Assembly: GCF_021190915.1 (NCBI RefSeq)
Contig: NZ_JAIOAP010000014.1
Coordinates: 62,001 to 126,000 of the forward strand
Origin: Cohnella silvisoli
Lineage (GTDB): Bacteria; Bacillota; Bacilli; Paenibacillales; Paenibacillaceae
Direction: 5' to 3'
DNA length: 64,000 bases
Each line of letters begins with the position of its first letter. The first letter of the stretch is position 1. Shown piece by piece: positions 52,475-61,277 of the stretch. A program made the position numbers and the translations under genes. The notes beneath the pieces were generated by a model. The model saw only the letters and a program-made list of their open reading frames with translations. It searched no databases and was not told where the DNA came from.

Positions 52475-54706
52475 TTACAATAGACCCAATTTGCGGGCAA
52501 GCGCTACAGCTTCGGTGCGCCGCTTAACCTGCAGCTTGTCAAAAATATTCCGGTTATGCCCTTTAACCGTACTAAGCGCGAGGAAAAGCCGCTCGCTAAT
52601 CTCGCGATTCGAAAGTCCCTGGGCAATGAGCTGTAAAATGTCTAGCTCGCGCCCGCTTAACGGCTCGATAAGGGGCGGGTATGACGAGGGTTGGCGCAGC
52701 AAAGATTGGGGATCGCTCTTCGGCTCCTCGGCTTCGAATTCAGCCAGCAACTTGCCTACGTAATCTGGCATCATTCCGCGAGCAGTTGCTTCGGACAATA
52801 ATCTAGCCATCGGATATCCCTTGTCATCAAAGGTCCGGAACAGTCGGGAGAGAAACGCCTCACCTGCAACGACTCTGTCCTTGTGTTCTAACTGCCGCGC
52901 CAGTAGGACGGCCTGTTGTCCGTGGTGCATAGCTGCGTCCAGGTCGTTCCATTCATATAAAATACGGGCTAAGCCCAGGTGCGCTTCGCAAGCAACTGGA
53001 AACGGCGGATCACCTGCCAATTTCAGAACCCGCCGATAGGTCTCAGCCGCCACATAAAGCTGGTTTTCAGCTTCCTGTATATTGCCGAGGCCAATTGTAG
53101 CCATAATGGTGATAATGACATGCCCGATCATTTGACTGATCGATAATGCTTCGGTAAAGGCCATCCTGGCCGCGGCACGATCCCCCTGGAGCTGGTAAGC
53201 ATATCCAAGCGTCCATTTAGTTGCCGCGCGGATAGGCAGGTTATCGGGGCGCAAATACTCCAAAGCGCGGTGCGACTGAACAAGAATCGTCTCTACTTGG
53301 TGCTGACTAACCGCTACCGTAGCCCTTATGGAGGCAATATGACCGATAAGGTCTCGGACTTTTTCATCCGGCTCGATTCCTTGAAGAGAAGTTTCGGCAG
53401 CTTGAAGTTGCTGTTCGATACCGGTCAATTGGCCGACCATCAACAACGCCGAGGCATAGATCACCCGCAGCGAAGGCCTCTTATCCAGTTCCGTCTTCGG
53501 CAGGGACGAAAGCCAGTTCAGTACGGGGGACACCGCACCGCGAAAGTGCAAGGGCATCCCCTCTCCTTCCGTCAATCGCGCGGCGCGTTCGACATCGCCC
53601 GCGGCGACGGCATGGCGAAAAGCTTCGAGTTCCAAGCCATTCTGTTCATGCCATATGCTGGCGCGCAGGTGTAATTCCGCCGCAGTACTCCGATCCAATC
53701 TGTGCCTCAGCAAATCCGCAAAGAGATGGTGATAGCGGTACCAACGCCGCTCGTTATCCAGCGGGACGATGAACAAGTTGGCGCGTTCGATCTCTTCCAA
53801 CGTTTCTTGCCCGCTTGACGGGGGGACGAGTCGCAGAACGGCATCGCTAAGAGGACCGCATATGCGATCTAGAATCGACGTGCCGAGCAAGAAAGTCTGA
53901 ACCCTTTCAGATTGCTGTTGCAGGACTTCTTCAACCAGATAGTCCAGCACGAAGCCGTGGCTGCCGGTGAAAGTTTCGATGAAGCCGGCGGCATCATCAT
54001 GTCCCTGCATCGAAATCGCTGCTAATTGGAGACCGGCAATCCAGCCTTCTGTGCGGGCTTCAAGCCGGGCGATCTCTTCCGATGTGAGATCTAGAGCCAT
54101 CACGCGGTTGAGAAAACCGGCTGCTTCTGAGTGGGTAAATCGCAAGTCCGCGACGCGCAGTTCGGTCAATTGATCACGGACACGCATCCGGGCAATAGGT
54201 AATCGTGGATCCGTGCGAGTGATGATCACTAGGTGCATCTGCGACGGCAGGTTATCGAGCAGAAAAGCAAGGGCATGATCTATCGATTTGTCATCGATTA
54301 CGTGGTAGTCGTCAAGGACGAGGATGAAGGAGTTCGGGAAGGTGGCGATTTCATTGAGCAGAACCGTTAGAATCGATTCGATCGGCGGTGGCTGTGGGGA
54401 TTGGAGCGCGCCAAACACTCCTTCTCCAATGTTCGCCCCGATCGTTCGCAAAGCGGCGAGAAGGTAAGTCAGAAAACGAACCGGATCGTTGTCCCCTTCG
54501 TCCAACGACAGCCAGGCAGCCGGCCGTTCACAGCCGGCGAGCCATTCGCTGACCAGCGTCGTTTTGCCAAACCCGGCGGAGGCGGAGACAAGGGTCAATT
54601 TGCGATGCAAGCCCTCGTTTAGCCGCTCGGTTAGGCGTGACCGGGAGACCCTTATCGTCCGCGGCGGAGGGATATATAGTTTGGTGGATACAATCGGTAT
54701 CGTCAT
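52475..54706 (-). CDS. LuxR family regulator, MalT-like (STAND ATPase)
   Basis: 743 aa. P-loop SASAGFGKTT (about residues 41-50) and LVLDDYHVID (Walker B, about 127-136) are classic for MalT-type STAND ATPases; TPR-like repeats fill about residues 380-650. The C-terminal LuxR helix-turn-helix reads LSGRELDILQLIAQGLSNRE then SERLFLALSTVKGHNRNIF. It is shorter than MalT (about 900 aa), mainly in the TPR part. Adjacent to an alpha/beta hydrolase gene (17-bp gap to its stop) in the same direction; the inducer is unknown. Confidence 0.9.
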   Translation of the reverse strand: MTIPIVSTKLYIPPPRTIRVSRSRLTERLNEGLHRKLTLVSASAGFGKTTLVSEWLAGCERPAAWLSLDEGDNDPVRFLTYLLAALRTIGANIGEGVFGALQSPQPPPIESILTVLLNEIATFPNSFILVLDDYHVIDDKSIDHALAFLLDNLPSQMHLVIITRTDPRLPIARMRVRDQLTELRVADLRFTHSEAAGFLNRVMALDLTSEEIARLEARTEGWIAGLQLAAISMQGHDDAAGFIETFTGSHGFVLDYLVEEVLQQQSERVQTFLLGTSILDRICGPLSDAVLRLVPPSSGQETLEEIERANLFIVPLDNERRWYRYHHLFADLLRHRLDRSTAAELHLRASIWHEQNGLELEAFRHAVAAGDVERAARLTEGEGMPLHFRGAVSPVLNWLSSLPKTELDKRPSLRVIYASALLMVGQLTGIEQQLQAAETSLQGIEPDEKVRDLIGHIASIRATVAVSQHQVETILVQSHRALEYLRPDNLPIRAATKWTLGYAYQLQGDRAAARMAFTEALSISQMIGHVIITIMATIGLGNIQEAENQLYVAAETYRRVLKLAGDPPFPVACEAHLGLARILYEWNDLDAAMHHGQQAVLLARQLEHKDRVVAGEAFLSRLFRTFDDKGYPMARLLSEATARGMMPDYVGKLLAEFEAEEPKSDPQSLLRQPSSYPPLIEPLSGRELDILQLIAQGLSNREISERLFLALSTVKGHNRNIFDKLQVKRRTEAVALARKLGLL

Positions 54707-54723
54707 AGATTCATTATACTAAC

Positions 54724-55593
54724 CTACAATAAATTATCAATAAACCAGGGTTTAATTAACGGTAAAACTGTAGCAGGCTGCATAGCTTTTGTATGATCCA
54801 TGTCATTCCCTTTTAATATTTCTACATCCCAATCTAAATGCTCCAATTCCGTTTTATTTTTCCGTAATAATCCGACTATATCTACAGTAACACTCCCGAA
54901 ATTTTTTCCATAAACAATAGTATCTTTCTCTCCTGCAAAAGCTAGCTTAGGGATAGTCAACGTATTTTGAATTTTTTTATCGTCGAAATCCATTAAGTCC
55001 TTATACATAGTAACAAACTGTTTCGTTTGATTTGGATCCATTTTCACCTGTATATTATCCCAATCAATCTCTTCAGGGTTAGTAATTTGTTCTTGTCGAT
55101 ACTCAGAAGTATTTTGATTATTCAAAGCTTGCTCGTAGGTCTTATTGGTTACTATCATCATTTCTTTATAAGGTCCTTCATAGGGTGGATACCCTCCCAT
55201 AATCAAACTTTCTAGTCTATTCGTTCTGATTGCCAATTGTAATCCAACTAGAGCTAACCATGAGTAACCATAGTAACTAAATTTCCCAACATTCATTTCA
55301 TCGGCTATCCGTAATAAATCTTTTGCAATGTTTGCAGGTGTGAGATGATCTGGTTGGGGATTTTCAAAAAGGTGACCTTCATAATCAAAGTACAAAACTT
55401 GAAATTTGTCAGACAGCCCTTCAACCAAATTTTTCCCTAATTCAGGGTCTACCCCCCACAATTTCAAGCTTTCCGCTTCCTGACCATAAACGGATTTTTT
55501 CGCTGCCGGCAGCATAATTACTTTACTAGAAGCCTTTCCAGTCAAACCAACTTCTAATGTGGAACCGTCACTAAGTGTTACGATTTTTTTCAT
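54724..55593 (-). CDS. Alpha/beta hydrolase
   Basis: 289 aa. Nucleophile elbow YGYSWLALVG (the G-x-S-x-x pattern with Ser), an acidic residue in FAGEKDTIVYG and a His in GNDMDHTKAM complete a catalytic triad. GGGAGTG before ATG 55593 sets the start. The gene is clearly A+T richer than the flanking MalT-like gene, suggesting separate origin. The substrate cannot be inferred. Confidence 0.85.
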   Translation of the reverse strand: MKKIVTLSDGSTLEVGLTGKASSKVIMLPAAKKSVYGQEAESLKLWGVDPELGKNLVEGLSDKFQVLYFDYEGHLFENPQPDHLTPANIAKDLLRIADEMNVGKFSYYGYSWLALVGLQLAIRTNRLESLIMGGYPPYEGPYKEMMIVTNKTYEQALNNQNTSEYRQEQITNPEEIDWDNIQVKMDPNQTKQFVTMYKDLMDFDDKKIQNTLTIPKLAFAGEKDTIVYGKNFGSVTVDIVGLLRKNKTELEHLDWDVEILKGNDMDHTKAMQPATVLPLIKPWFIDNLL

Positions 55594-55747
55594 TTCAATC
55601 ACTCCCAATCTGTTTATACTAATACCATACAACATTCATGCAATATTTCGGTTTTAGCTATTTTGACGTTGATGCTATGCGATTTCTAACTTTTTATATT
55701 AACTCAGCACTTGAAGGTATTACTTTAATGAAAGGAGAAACAAGACC

Positions 55748-56854
55748 ATGATGGAATCCATGAGGGAACAAAGCATTCCTTATCGACGGATGTACAATAT
55801 GCTCATAGCTGGCGGGAAGGTGGACAAGCCAGAACAGGTTGTCCAACAGCTCGGCGCTCTGCAGGCACAGGATTATCATCAGGCCTTGTGGGCAGTCGGA
55901 ATGCGTATGCAATCTGCTACTGCGGCGGATATCGAGCAAAGCATCGAGGATCGTAAAATTATGCTGACTTGGCCGATCCGCGGTACGATTCATTTCGTGT
56001 CTCCAGAAGACGTGAGATGGATGCTGAAGCTTCTGGCTTCGCGCATTCTGGCGCAGGATAAGCGTAGACTGGAACAATTGGAGCTTAACCAGCAGATCAT
56101 CGAACGCTGCAGGCAGATCATCTATGACGCATTGCAAGGGAACAAGCGGATAACCCGGCCCAATCTCATGCAATTGCTGGAGGAAGATGGGATCAGCACG
56201 AAAAATCAGCGGGGATATCATCTTCTGTGGTATCTCGCGCAGAGCGGCCACATTTGTCTAGGGCCGAAGGAAGGCAAGCAGCAAACCTTTGTTTTGCTGG
56301 ATGAGTGGGTGCCTGCCGCGAAGGAATTATCCAGGAGCGAGGCGCTCGCTTTGCTCGCGGAGCGATATTATACCAGCCATGGTCCAGCAACCGTATATGA
56401 TTTGGCCTGGTGGGCTGGCATCACGCTCTCGGATGCAAGACAGGGAGTCGAAGCTGTACAGTCCCGGCTGGTATCGGAAAAGATAGGCGGACAGGAGTAT
56501 TGGAGAGCCGACCACGTCCAAATTGGCTCAATAGATGAAGGACCGACTGTCTATCTGCTTCCGGGATACGATGAATATCTGCTTGGCTATAAAGACCGGA
56601 GCGCGGTATTAAAAGCAGAATATGCCCCCCATATTGTCCCCGGCAATAATGGCGTATTCATGCCGACCATCGTTATCGACGGTCAAGTCGCCGGCAAATG
56701 GAAACGGACGATTAAAAGTAAAGGGATCGATATCGAATTTAACCTATTTGCGCCTCTGAAAGACATTGAAGAGCGCATCATCGAGGCTGCCGCGCGATAT
56801 TGCGAATTTATGGGACTGCCTGTCGCTGCAACGTCCTTTCAAGTGGTGGAATAA
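55748..56854 (+). CDS. Winged helix DNA-binding protein, AlkZ-like DNA glycosylase family
   Basis: 368 aa. LGALQAQDYHQALWAVGMR holds the paired Gln of the HTH_42/AlkZ family catalytic motif (Q-x-Q-D-Y); TWPIRGTIHFVSPED follows as in AlkZ-like proteins. AlkZ glycosylases unhook interstrand crosslinks made by azinomycin in Streptomyces; related YcaQ acts more broadly. Whether this copy does so is not known. AAAGGAG lies before the two adjacent ATG codons; I took the first. Monocistronic. Confidence 0.84.
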   Translation: MMESMREQSIPYRRMYNMLIAGGKVDKPEQVVQQLGALQAQDYHQALWAVGMRMQSATAADIEQSIEDRKIMLTWPIRGTIHFVSPEDVRWMLKLLASRILAQDKRRLEQLELNQQIIERCRQIIYDALQGNKRITRPNLMQLLEEDGISTKNQRGYHLLWYLAQSGHICLGPKEGKQQTFVLLDEWVPAAKELSRSEALALLAERYYTSHGPATVYDLAWWAGITLSDARQGVEAVQSRLVSEKIGGQEYWRADHVQIGSIDEGPTVYLLPGYDEYLLGYKDRSAVLKAEYAPHIVPGNNGVFMPTIVIDGQVAGKWKRTIKSKGIDIEFNLFAPLKDIEERIIEAAARYCEFMGLPVAATSFQVVE

Positions 56855-56865
56855 TCCCAATGGAA

Positions 56866-56928
56866 TTTGTTATCACGCAACAACAGCATAACCGCCGGTC
56901 TACGCGATCCGACGGTTTTTTTATGGAT
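56866..56928 (+). repeat. 63-bp dispersed hairpin repeat, copy 1
   Basis: Starts TTTGTTATCACGCAACAACA and ends TTTATGGAT; contains the hairpin AACCGCCGG / CCGACGGTT (56890-56917), followed by TTTTTT, so it also serves as the terminator of the AlkZ-like gene. A copy of identical length lies at 57948. The gap 56929-57110 holds nothing else recognisable. Confidence 0.88.
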
Positions 56929-57110
56929 CAAGCACCAGCTTTATGGCTATATAACTTCCCGAGGAAGATTGTCACCGATTGTTCTCCGGAGGGGGTTGTC
57001 GCACCCAATTCGGTCTTTAAAATAAATTTAGAAAATCACTCATTTTATCTTCAGAATTATATGGTAGGATAAAAAACATCTTCTTAGCGGGGTTCAATCG
57101 GTGGGGGTTT

Positions 57111-57641
57111 ATGATAAATCAATATATGGAATGGCTGCATGGCCATGAAAAACGTATGTTTATCTGGTGCAATCATACGATACGTCATACGTCTCTCGAT
57201 CGTATTTTCGGCTTACTCACCCATATCGGCGGAGCAACCTTTACGATCCTATTCACGTTGTCTATGGCCCTGTTTGCCCCTAGTGCATGGGGCACTGCAG
57301 GCTGGCAGAGCATGGCCGCCTTGACGGCGAGTCATATTATTGCAGCGATAATCAAGAAGAAGATTCAAAGACCTCGGCCATATTTGGTTTTACCGCAAAC
57401 AAAAGTAGGCAGAAATCCGCTGAAGGATCATTCTTTTCCATCGGGACACACGACGGCAATATTCTCGATCATCACACCATTCTTATTTGTTTCTCATTCG
57501 CTGACTTTCATTTTAATACCGCTGGCATTGAATGTGGGCTTATCGCGCATTTACATGGGACTTCACTATCCCTCGGACTGCATCGCCGGATGCTTGCTCG
57601 GAACATTCAGCGCTCTATTCATGGTCGGTTTGATTCATTAG
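57111..57641 (+). CDS. PAP2 family phosphatase (undecaprenyl-diphosphatase-like)
   Basis: 176 aa membrane protein. The three PAP2 phosphatase motifs are intact: KKKIQRPRP (about residues 83-91), PSGHTTA (about 110-116) and SRIYMGLHYPSD (about 145-156). About five helices surround them. BcrC-type members recycle undecaprenyl pyrophosphate and give bacitracin resistance; phosphatidylglycerophosphate or other lipid phosphates are also possible substrates. GGTGGGGG lies before the ATG. The small gene at 57671 follows closely. Confidence 0.9.
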   Translation: MINQYMEWLHGHEKRMFIWCNHTIRHTSLDRIFGLLTHIGGATFTILFTLSMALFAPSAWGTAGWQSMAALTASHIIAAIIKKKIQRPRPYLVLPQTKVGRNPLKDHSFPSGHTTAIFSIITPFLFVSHSLTFILIPLALNVGLSRIYMGLHYPSDCIAGCLLGTFSALFMVGLIH

Positions 57642-57670
57642 TTTAGAGACTAGCAACAAAAGGAGCACTT

Positions 57671-57832
57671 ATGATGAACTTTGATACAATAATAGCCATG
57701 AATGCATTAAAGATTTCGTGGCTTGTTTTTGTATTCATAGCAGTTGTCATGATCATTAGAATAACTATTCGGTGTAAAAAGCCCATGAAACATGCGAAAA
57801 TGAAGCTTCGGAATAAGGTTGGCAGCAACTGA
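57671..57832 (+). CDS. Small single-helix membrane protein (53 aa)
   Basis: A 53-codon frame with AAAAGGAGCACTT before ATGATG, an excellent ribosome binding site. It encodes an N-terminal segment MMNFDTIIAMNALKIS, one hydrophobic helix (WLVFVFIAVVMIIRI, about residues 17-31) and a basic Lys/Arg-rich cytoplasmic tail ending KVGSN. It starts 29 bp after the PAP2 gene stop, so it is likely co-transcribed. No family recognised. Confidence 0.6.
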   Translation: MMNFDTIIAMNALKISWLVFVFIAVVMIIRITIRCKKPMKHAKMKLRNKVGSN

Positions 57833-57947
57833 CGACTATTCCCCTCGATAATAAAAATTAGCGCATAAAAACCAGCTATTGGCTTGGTCCGAAATATTTT
57901 CTACGTCGGAACATCCTCGTATAGCCAATGGCGTACTCGACTCATCG

Positions 57948-58010
57948 TTTGTTATCACGCAACAACAGCAAAACCGCCGGTCAACGCGATCCGGCGGTTT
58001 CTTTATGGAT
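57948..58010 (+). repeat. 63-bp dispersed hairpin repeat, copy 2
   Basis: Same 63-bp length as the copy at 56866, with few differences; hairpin AAACCGCCGG / CCGGCGGTTT (57971-58000). A partial third relative (TCCACGTGATCCGGCGGTTT) lies at about 59051-59070, after the gene ending 58988. The rest of the gap 57833-58309 shows no credible gene. Confidence 0.88.
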
Positions 58011-58309
58011 GAAGAACAAAATAAATTTTACTCTTTTCATCGATCCCGGATATCGTTGAAAGAAGAAACGGACATAACCCATGAAAAGAATCGTGCGGGT
58101 GCGGTTGAACTTTGATATGTCCCATTTCAGGGTGACTGAATCCCTCTCAAACTTTTCCGTTTACGACTGCTCCGCCGCCAATTCCAGTGCCCACCGTCAA
58201 ATAAAGGACCTTACTTCGGGAAAACCCGTGTCAGTTGTCATGTACCGATCGCTACTATCGTAAAATAGAAAGATAAAGCTCGTACGAATGAAAGTCTGTC
58301 TCGGGGGGG

Positions 58310-58684
58310 ATGAACATGAAAATAACGTCTGGAGGATTCGAAGTCGTTTATCACGGCCGAGTATTCGCTTACGGGATGAGCCCGATCGAAATCACGTTGT
58401 CCGAAGAGAACGATCCTTTGACGTTCGTATTCTGTATTGAACATGAACCGGAACGGGATGACTTCATGACGGACATTCGCCTTGTCCGACACAACGAGGT
58501 GCGAATCGCATGCATCAACTTTCCGAGAGGCAAGCCGACCGGCAACCAGGATATGATCCATCTCGGGGTTCTGAACAATCGCAAACTGTCTCTTCGTTAC
58601 GAGGTGACCATCAATTTCGATTCGACGGCTTGGTTGCTGAACTTTACATTTTACGCGGGGGAAGGGGTCCCGGATCATGAATAA
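58310..58684 (+). CDS. DUF6864-like hypothetical protein
   Basis: 124 aa, soluble, no signal peptide. Opens MNMKITSGGFEVVYHGRVFA and includes IEITLSEENDPLTFVFCIEH and LRYEVTINFDSTAWLLNFTF, a beta-rich pattern that I associate with DUF6864; this recollection is tentative. A G-run before the ATG may serve as ribosome binding site; an ATG two codons in is equally possible. It overlaps the next gene by 8 bp (ATGAATAA), so the two are co-translated. Function unknown. Confidence 0.75.
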   Translation: MNMKITSGGFEVVYHGRVFAYGMSPIEITLSEENDPLTFVFCIEHEPERDDFMTDIRLVRHNEVRIACINFPRGKPTGNQDMIHLGVLNNRKLSLRYEVTINFDSTAWLLNFTFYAGEGVPDHE

Positions 58685-58988
58685 AATCGAAATCCAAGAC
58701 CCTAAAGTCGCCAGCAAGATCATCGCGGCGAACGCGGAGAGCGAAAAACGCAAAGCCGAACTCGGCTTCCTCGGTAAGTTCTTCGGCTCGGGGGACAACG
58801 TCCGCTTGTACATCGTAGGCACGATCGCGCTCGGCATTCTCCTCATCGCGTTGGTCTATACCTTAACGCCCGAGAAGTACCGTTCGGCCGACTTCGGATT
58901 AAAGGAATTGTGGTCGCTGGTGCTCCCCGTCGAAATGACGATTATCGGATACTTGATCGGATCGCGATCGAAGGAAACCGGCGGTTGA
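58677..58988 (+). CDS. Two-helix membrane protein of the DUF6864-like cassette
   Basis: 103 aa. A charged N-terminal cytoplasmic part (about residues 1-40: KIEIQDPKVASKIIAANAES and on), then hydrophobic helices at about 43-63 (LYIVGTIALGILLIALVYTL) and 78-96 (LVLPVEMTIIGYLIG), and a short tail ending SKETGG. It starts within the last codons of the DUF6864-like gene. No family recognised. The pair stands alone between repeats and terminators, like a portable cassette. Confidence 0.75.
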   Translation: MNKIEIQDPKVASKIIAANAESEKRKAELGFLGKFFGSGDNVRLYIVGTIALGILLIALVYTLTPEKYRSADFGLKELWSLVLPVEMTIIGYLIGSRSKETGG

Positions 58989-59234
58989 CCAATATCTACT
59001 GGGCTCTTACATCTTAATAAACCGTTTCAACTTAATCCCGCATGGACTTGTCCACGTGATCCGGCGGTTTCTTTTGAGTGATGTATGAACTCACGGACCG
59101 CCATCTCTAGAGGAACATATGCAGCAGCTAAGTAAAGGAATAAACGCTATTTATGTCGAATTTCTTTTTTATGATGCGTATAAAAAACAAAAACGCCCCT
59201 AAATATATAGCGACGATAAAAAAATAATAATTGA

Positions 59235-59277
59235 TGAAGCCCGCTCCAGCCTATAAAACGGCTAAGCGGGCTTCATT
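59235..59277 (+). terminator. Intrinsic terminator after the DUF6864-like cassette
   Basis: Arms ATGAAGCCCGCT and AGCGGGCTTCAT, followed by TTTTATTTATT. The gap 58989-59399 otherwise has the partial hairpin repeat near 59051 and no gene. Confidence 0.87.
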
Positions 59278-59399
59278 TTTATTTATTACTTGTGATAGGG
59301 TTCAGCTTAACGGTCATAACGACTTGATTTAAGTCAATGACCAGTCATACTCCTCCTAATTATAATGAAAATAAACAATCTTATATAGGAGGCTATCTT

Positions 59400-60119
59400 A
59401 TGGCTACCTCAGTAAATGAACTATCGTATCAGCGAAAATCTGCATTATTTGCTGGTACTTCGCTTATCATTATGGCACTTGCCTCATTTTTTTCCTATGG
59501 CTTTGTCCATGAAAGTCTTGTGGTACAAGGCGATCCCATCGCCACATTTAACAACATCGTGTCATCAAATAACCTTTTCAAAGCTGAAATCTTTGGGTGG
59601 GTCATCATCCTGATCTGTGACATAGTGGTCACCTGGGCTTTCTATATCTTCCTGAAGCCAATTAACAAAAGCCTTTCATTGCTCGGTGCATGGCTCCGTC
59701 TTACCTATTCGACTATATTGGAAATTGCCATAATGAACTTGATATTTGTGCTGCTTCTCTCGAGACATACAAACGATTTATCCTCATTTAAAATCGAACA
59801 AACGCAATCGCTTATGATGCTATTCCTTGAAGCATTCGAGTCTATTTGGTCTATTGGTTTGATCGTTTTTGGTGGGCATCTGTTGATTGTGGGCTATGTG
59901 GCTTTCAAATCAGGCAGCATTCCTAAAGTTATCAGCATTTTATTGTTGCTTGCTTCAATAGGCTATATTGTCATTCATCTAAGCAAAACGTTTCTTCCAC
60001 AATATGATCGGGTAATTTCAATACTTAATCTTGTATTTACTGCACCAATGGTCGCAGGAGAACTAGGCTTTGGGATATGGCTGCTTCTCCGAGGAGGAAA
60101 ACTCTCTAATAACACATGA
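59400..60119 (+). CDS. DUF4386 family membrane protein
   Basis: 239 aa, about six helices: near residues 15-36, 58-80, 92-114, 135-160, 178-196, 210-228. The N-terminal YQRKSALFAGTSLIIMALAS and the loop FNNIVSSNNLFKAEIFGW are typical of DUF4386. I chose ATG 59400 with AGGAGG upstream; an ORF start at 59337 is unsupported. Convergent with a Crp/Fnr regulator, a pairing often seen for this family. Confidence 0.85.
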   Translation: MATSVNELSYQRKSALFAGTSLIIMALASFFSYGFVHESLVVQGDPIATFNNIVSSNNLFKAEIFGWVIILICDIVVTWAFYIFLKPINKSLSLLGAWLRLTYSTILEIAIMNLIFVLLLSRHTNDLSSFKIEQTQSLMMLFLEAFESIWSIGLIVFGGHLLIVGYVAFKSGSIPKVISILLLLASIGYIVIHLSKTFLPQYDRVISILNLVFTAPMVAGELGFGIWLLLRGGKLSNNT

Positions 60120-60127
60120 CAACTTTT

Positions 60128-60712
60128 CTAAAAATCACTGGTATTGATCCGCTTCTTGATTCTACTTAATGACTCTGGAGTAATACCAAGATAACTCGCC
60201 AATTGGTGTTGAGGTACACGATTGACTAGATGAGGTCTTTTTCGCAATAGCGCTTTGTAGCGTTCTTCAGGTGCAGAAGCGATAAATGAAGTCAATTCAT
60301 CTTGTACCTCACCCAGGTTTTCTTCTACCATCTTGCGTATCATGGTTTCCAATTGTGAGTGTTTGTGAAACATGTCCTTTTCGGCATCAAGATCACCAAC
60401 AACCAATATACAGTCTTCTAGACAAGTTAAGGTGTACGCAGATGTCTTATTTTGTTGATGACGATTATAAATAGAGACCGCTTGCTCTTCTGTATAGAAA
60501 TTGGATGTGACCTCTTTTCCCGTTTCATCTATCGAATACTGCCTTACACATCCCTTCAATACGAAATAACATTTATCAGGGACATCTCCTTGTCTAAGGA
60601 GCATTGTTCCCTTTGTATATTCCTCAATAAGGATATCTTCAGCGATAGCCTGTTGTTCCTCATCGTTAAGAGATGTAAATTTAGTCATATACTTGAACAA
60701 TATGCTTTTCAT
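60128..60712 (-). CDS. Crp/Fnr family transcriptional regulator
   Basis: 194 aa. A cyclic-nucleotide-binding-like N-terminal barrel (GTMLLRQGDVPDKCYFVLKG) and a C-terminal winged helix with VPQHQLASYLGITPESLSRI. It lacks Fnr-type N-terminal Cys clusters and key cAMP contacts, like the many Bacillota members of the CRP superfamily with unknown effectors. It is convergent with the DUF4386 gene (9-bp gap between stops). Confidence 0.88.
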   Translation of the reverse strand: MKSILFKYMTKFTSLNDEEQQAIAEDILIEEYTKGTMLLRQGDVPDKCYFVLKGCVRQYSIDETGKEVTSNFYTEEQAVSIYNRHQQNKTSAYTLTCLEDCILVVGDLDAEKDMFHKHSQLETMIRKMVEENLGEVQDELTSFIASAPEERYKALLRKRPHLVNRVPQHQLASYLGITPESLSRIKKRINTSDF

Positions 60713-60774
60713 TTTTCTCCCCTTTCATCTCGTACATTAATTTTTCTTATCCTGCACTTCTCCCATCCGAACAC

Positions 60775-61152
60775 TCAAGCATCTTCCCCTTGTGGCGTTC
60801 TAATTTCGCTAAGTCTGATTTTATAAGTTTCCCCCCATGCTTTCATAGATACGATGAGCGGTTCCAAGGTCCTTCCAAAATCAGTAAGAGAATATTCCAC
60901 TTTGGGCGGAACTTCTTTATAAACTTCTCTGTGAATGATGCCATCCCGTTCAAGCTCCCGTAACTGAAGCGTAAGCATAAACTGCGTAATACCCGGATTG
61001 AGACGCCGGAATTCATTAAATCTTTTCGTTCCATCAATAAGATGAAAGAGAATGATCCCTTTCCATTTTCCGCCGATGACATCCAGAGTTGTCTCCACAG
61101 GACATCCTTCTATATTTGGAATAGCACCGTATTTGTTTCTTCGATCGCCCAT
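60775..61152 (-). CDS. HxlR family transcriptional regulator
   Basis: 125 aa. C-P-V at residues about 15-17 in IEGCPVETTLDVIGGKWKG is the HxlR/MarR-like signature, with the recognition region ITQFMLTLQLRELERDGI and the wing PPKVEYSLTDFG. The N-terminal Cys is a likely redox/electrophile sensor, as in HxlR/HypR/QorR proteins. I chose ATG 61152; a TTG upstream is possible. It is divergent from the MDR oxidoreductase at 61278, the probable target (compare QorR/QorA). Confidence 0.88.
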   Translation of the reverse strand: MGDRRNKYGAIPNIEGCPVETTLDVIGGKWKGIILFHLIDGTKRFNEFRRLNPGITQFMLTLQLRELERDGIIHREVYKEVPPKVEYSLTDFGRTLEPLIVSMKAWGETYKIRLSEIRTPQGEDA

Positions 61153-61277
61153 TTCCCAGTCCCCCTTCAATGGTATGATTTTTAATACTATATAATAAAA
61201 TTATGCGTACTTCCTTCAAGTAAGTATACAACATATAATTCGAATGTACGATAAACTAACTTGAAAGGAAGAAAAAT

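Noticed and set aside
56866..58010. Insertion sequence ends
   Set aside because: The two 63-bp copies enclose ordinary genes and no transposase; they are short dispersed repeats, not IS ends.
58081..58263. 60-codon plus-strand frame
   Set aside because: No ribosome binding site, no family features, and rare-residue composition; treated as non-coding.
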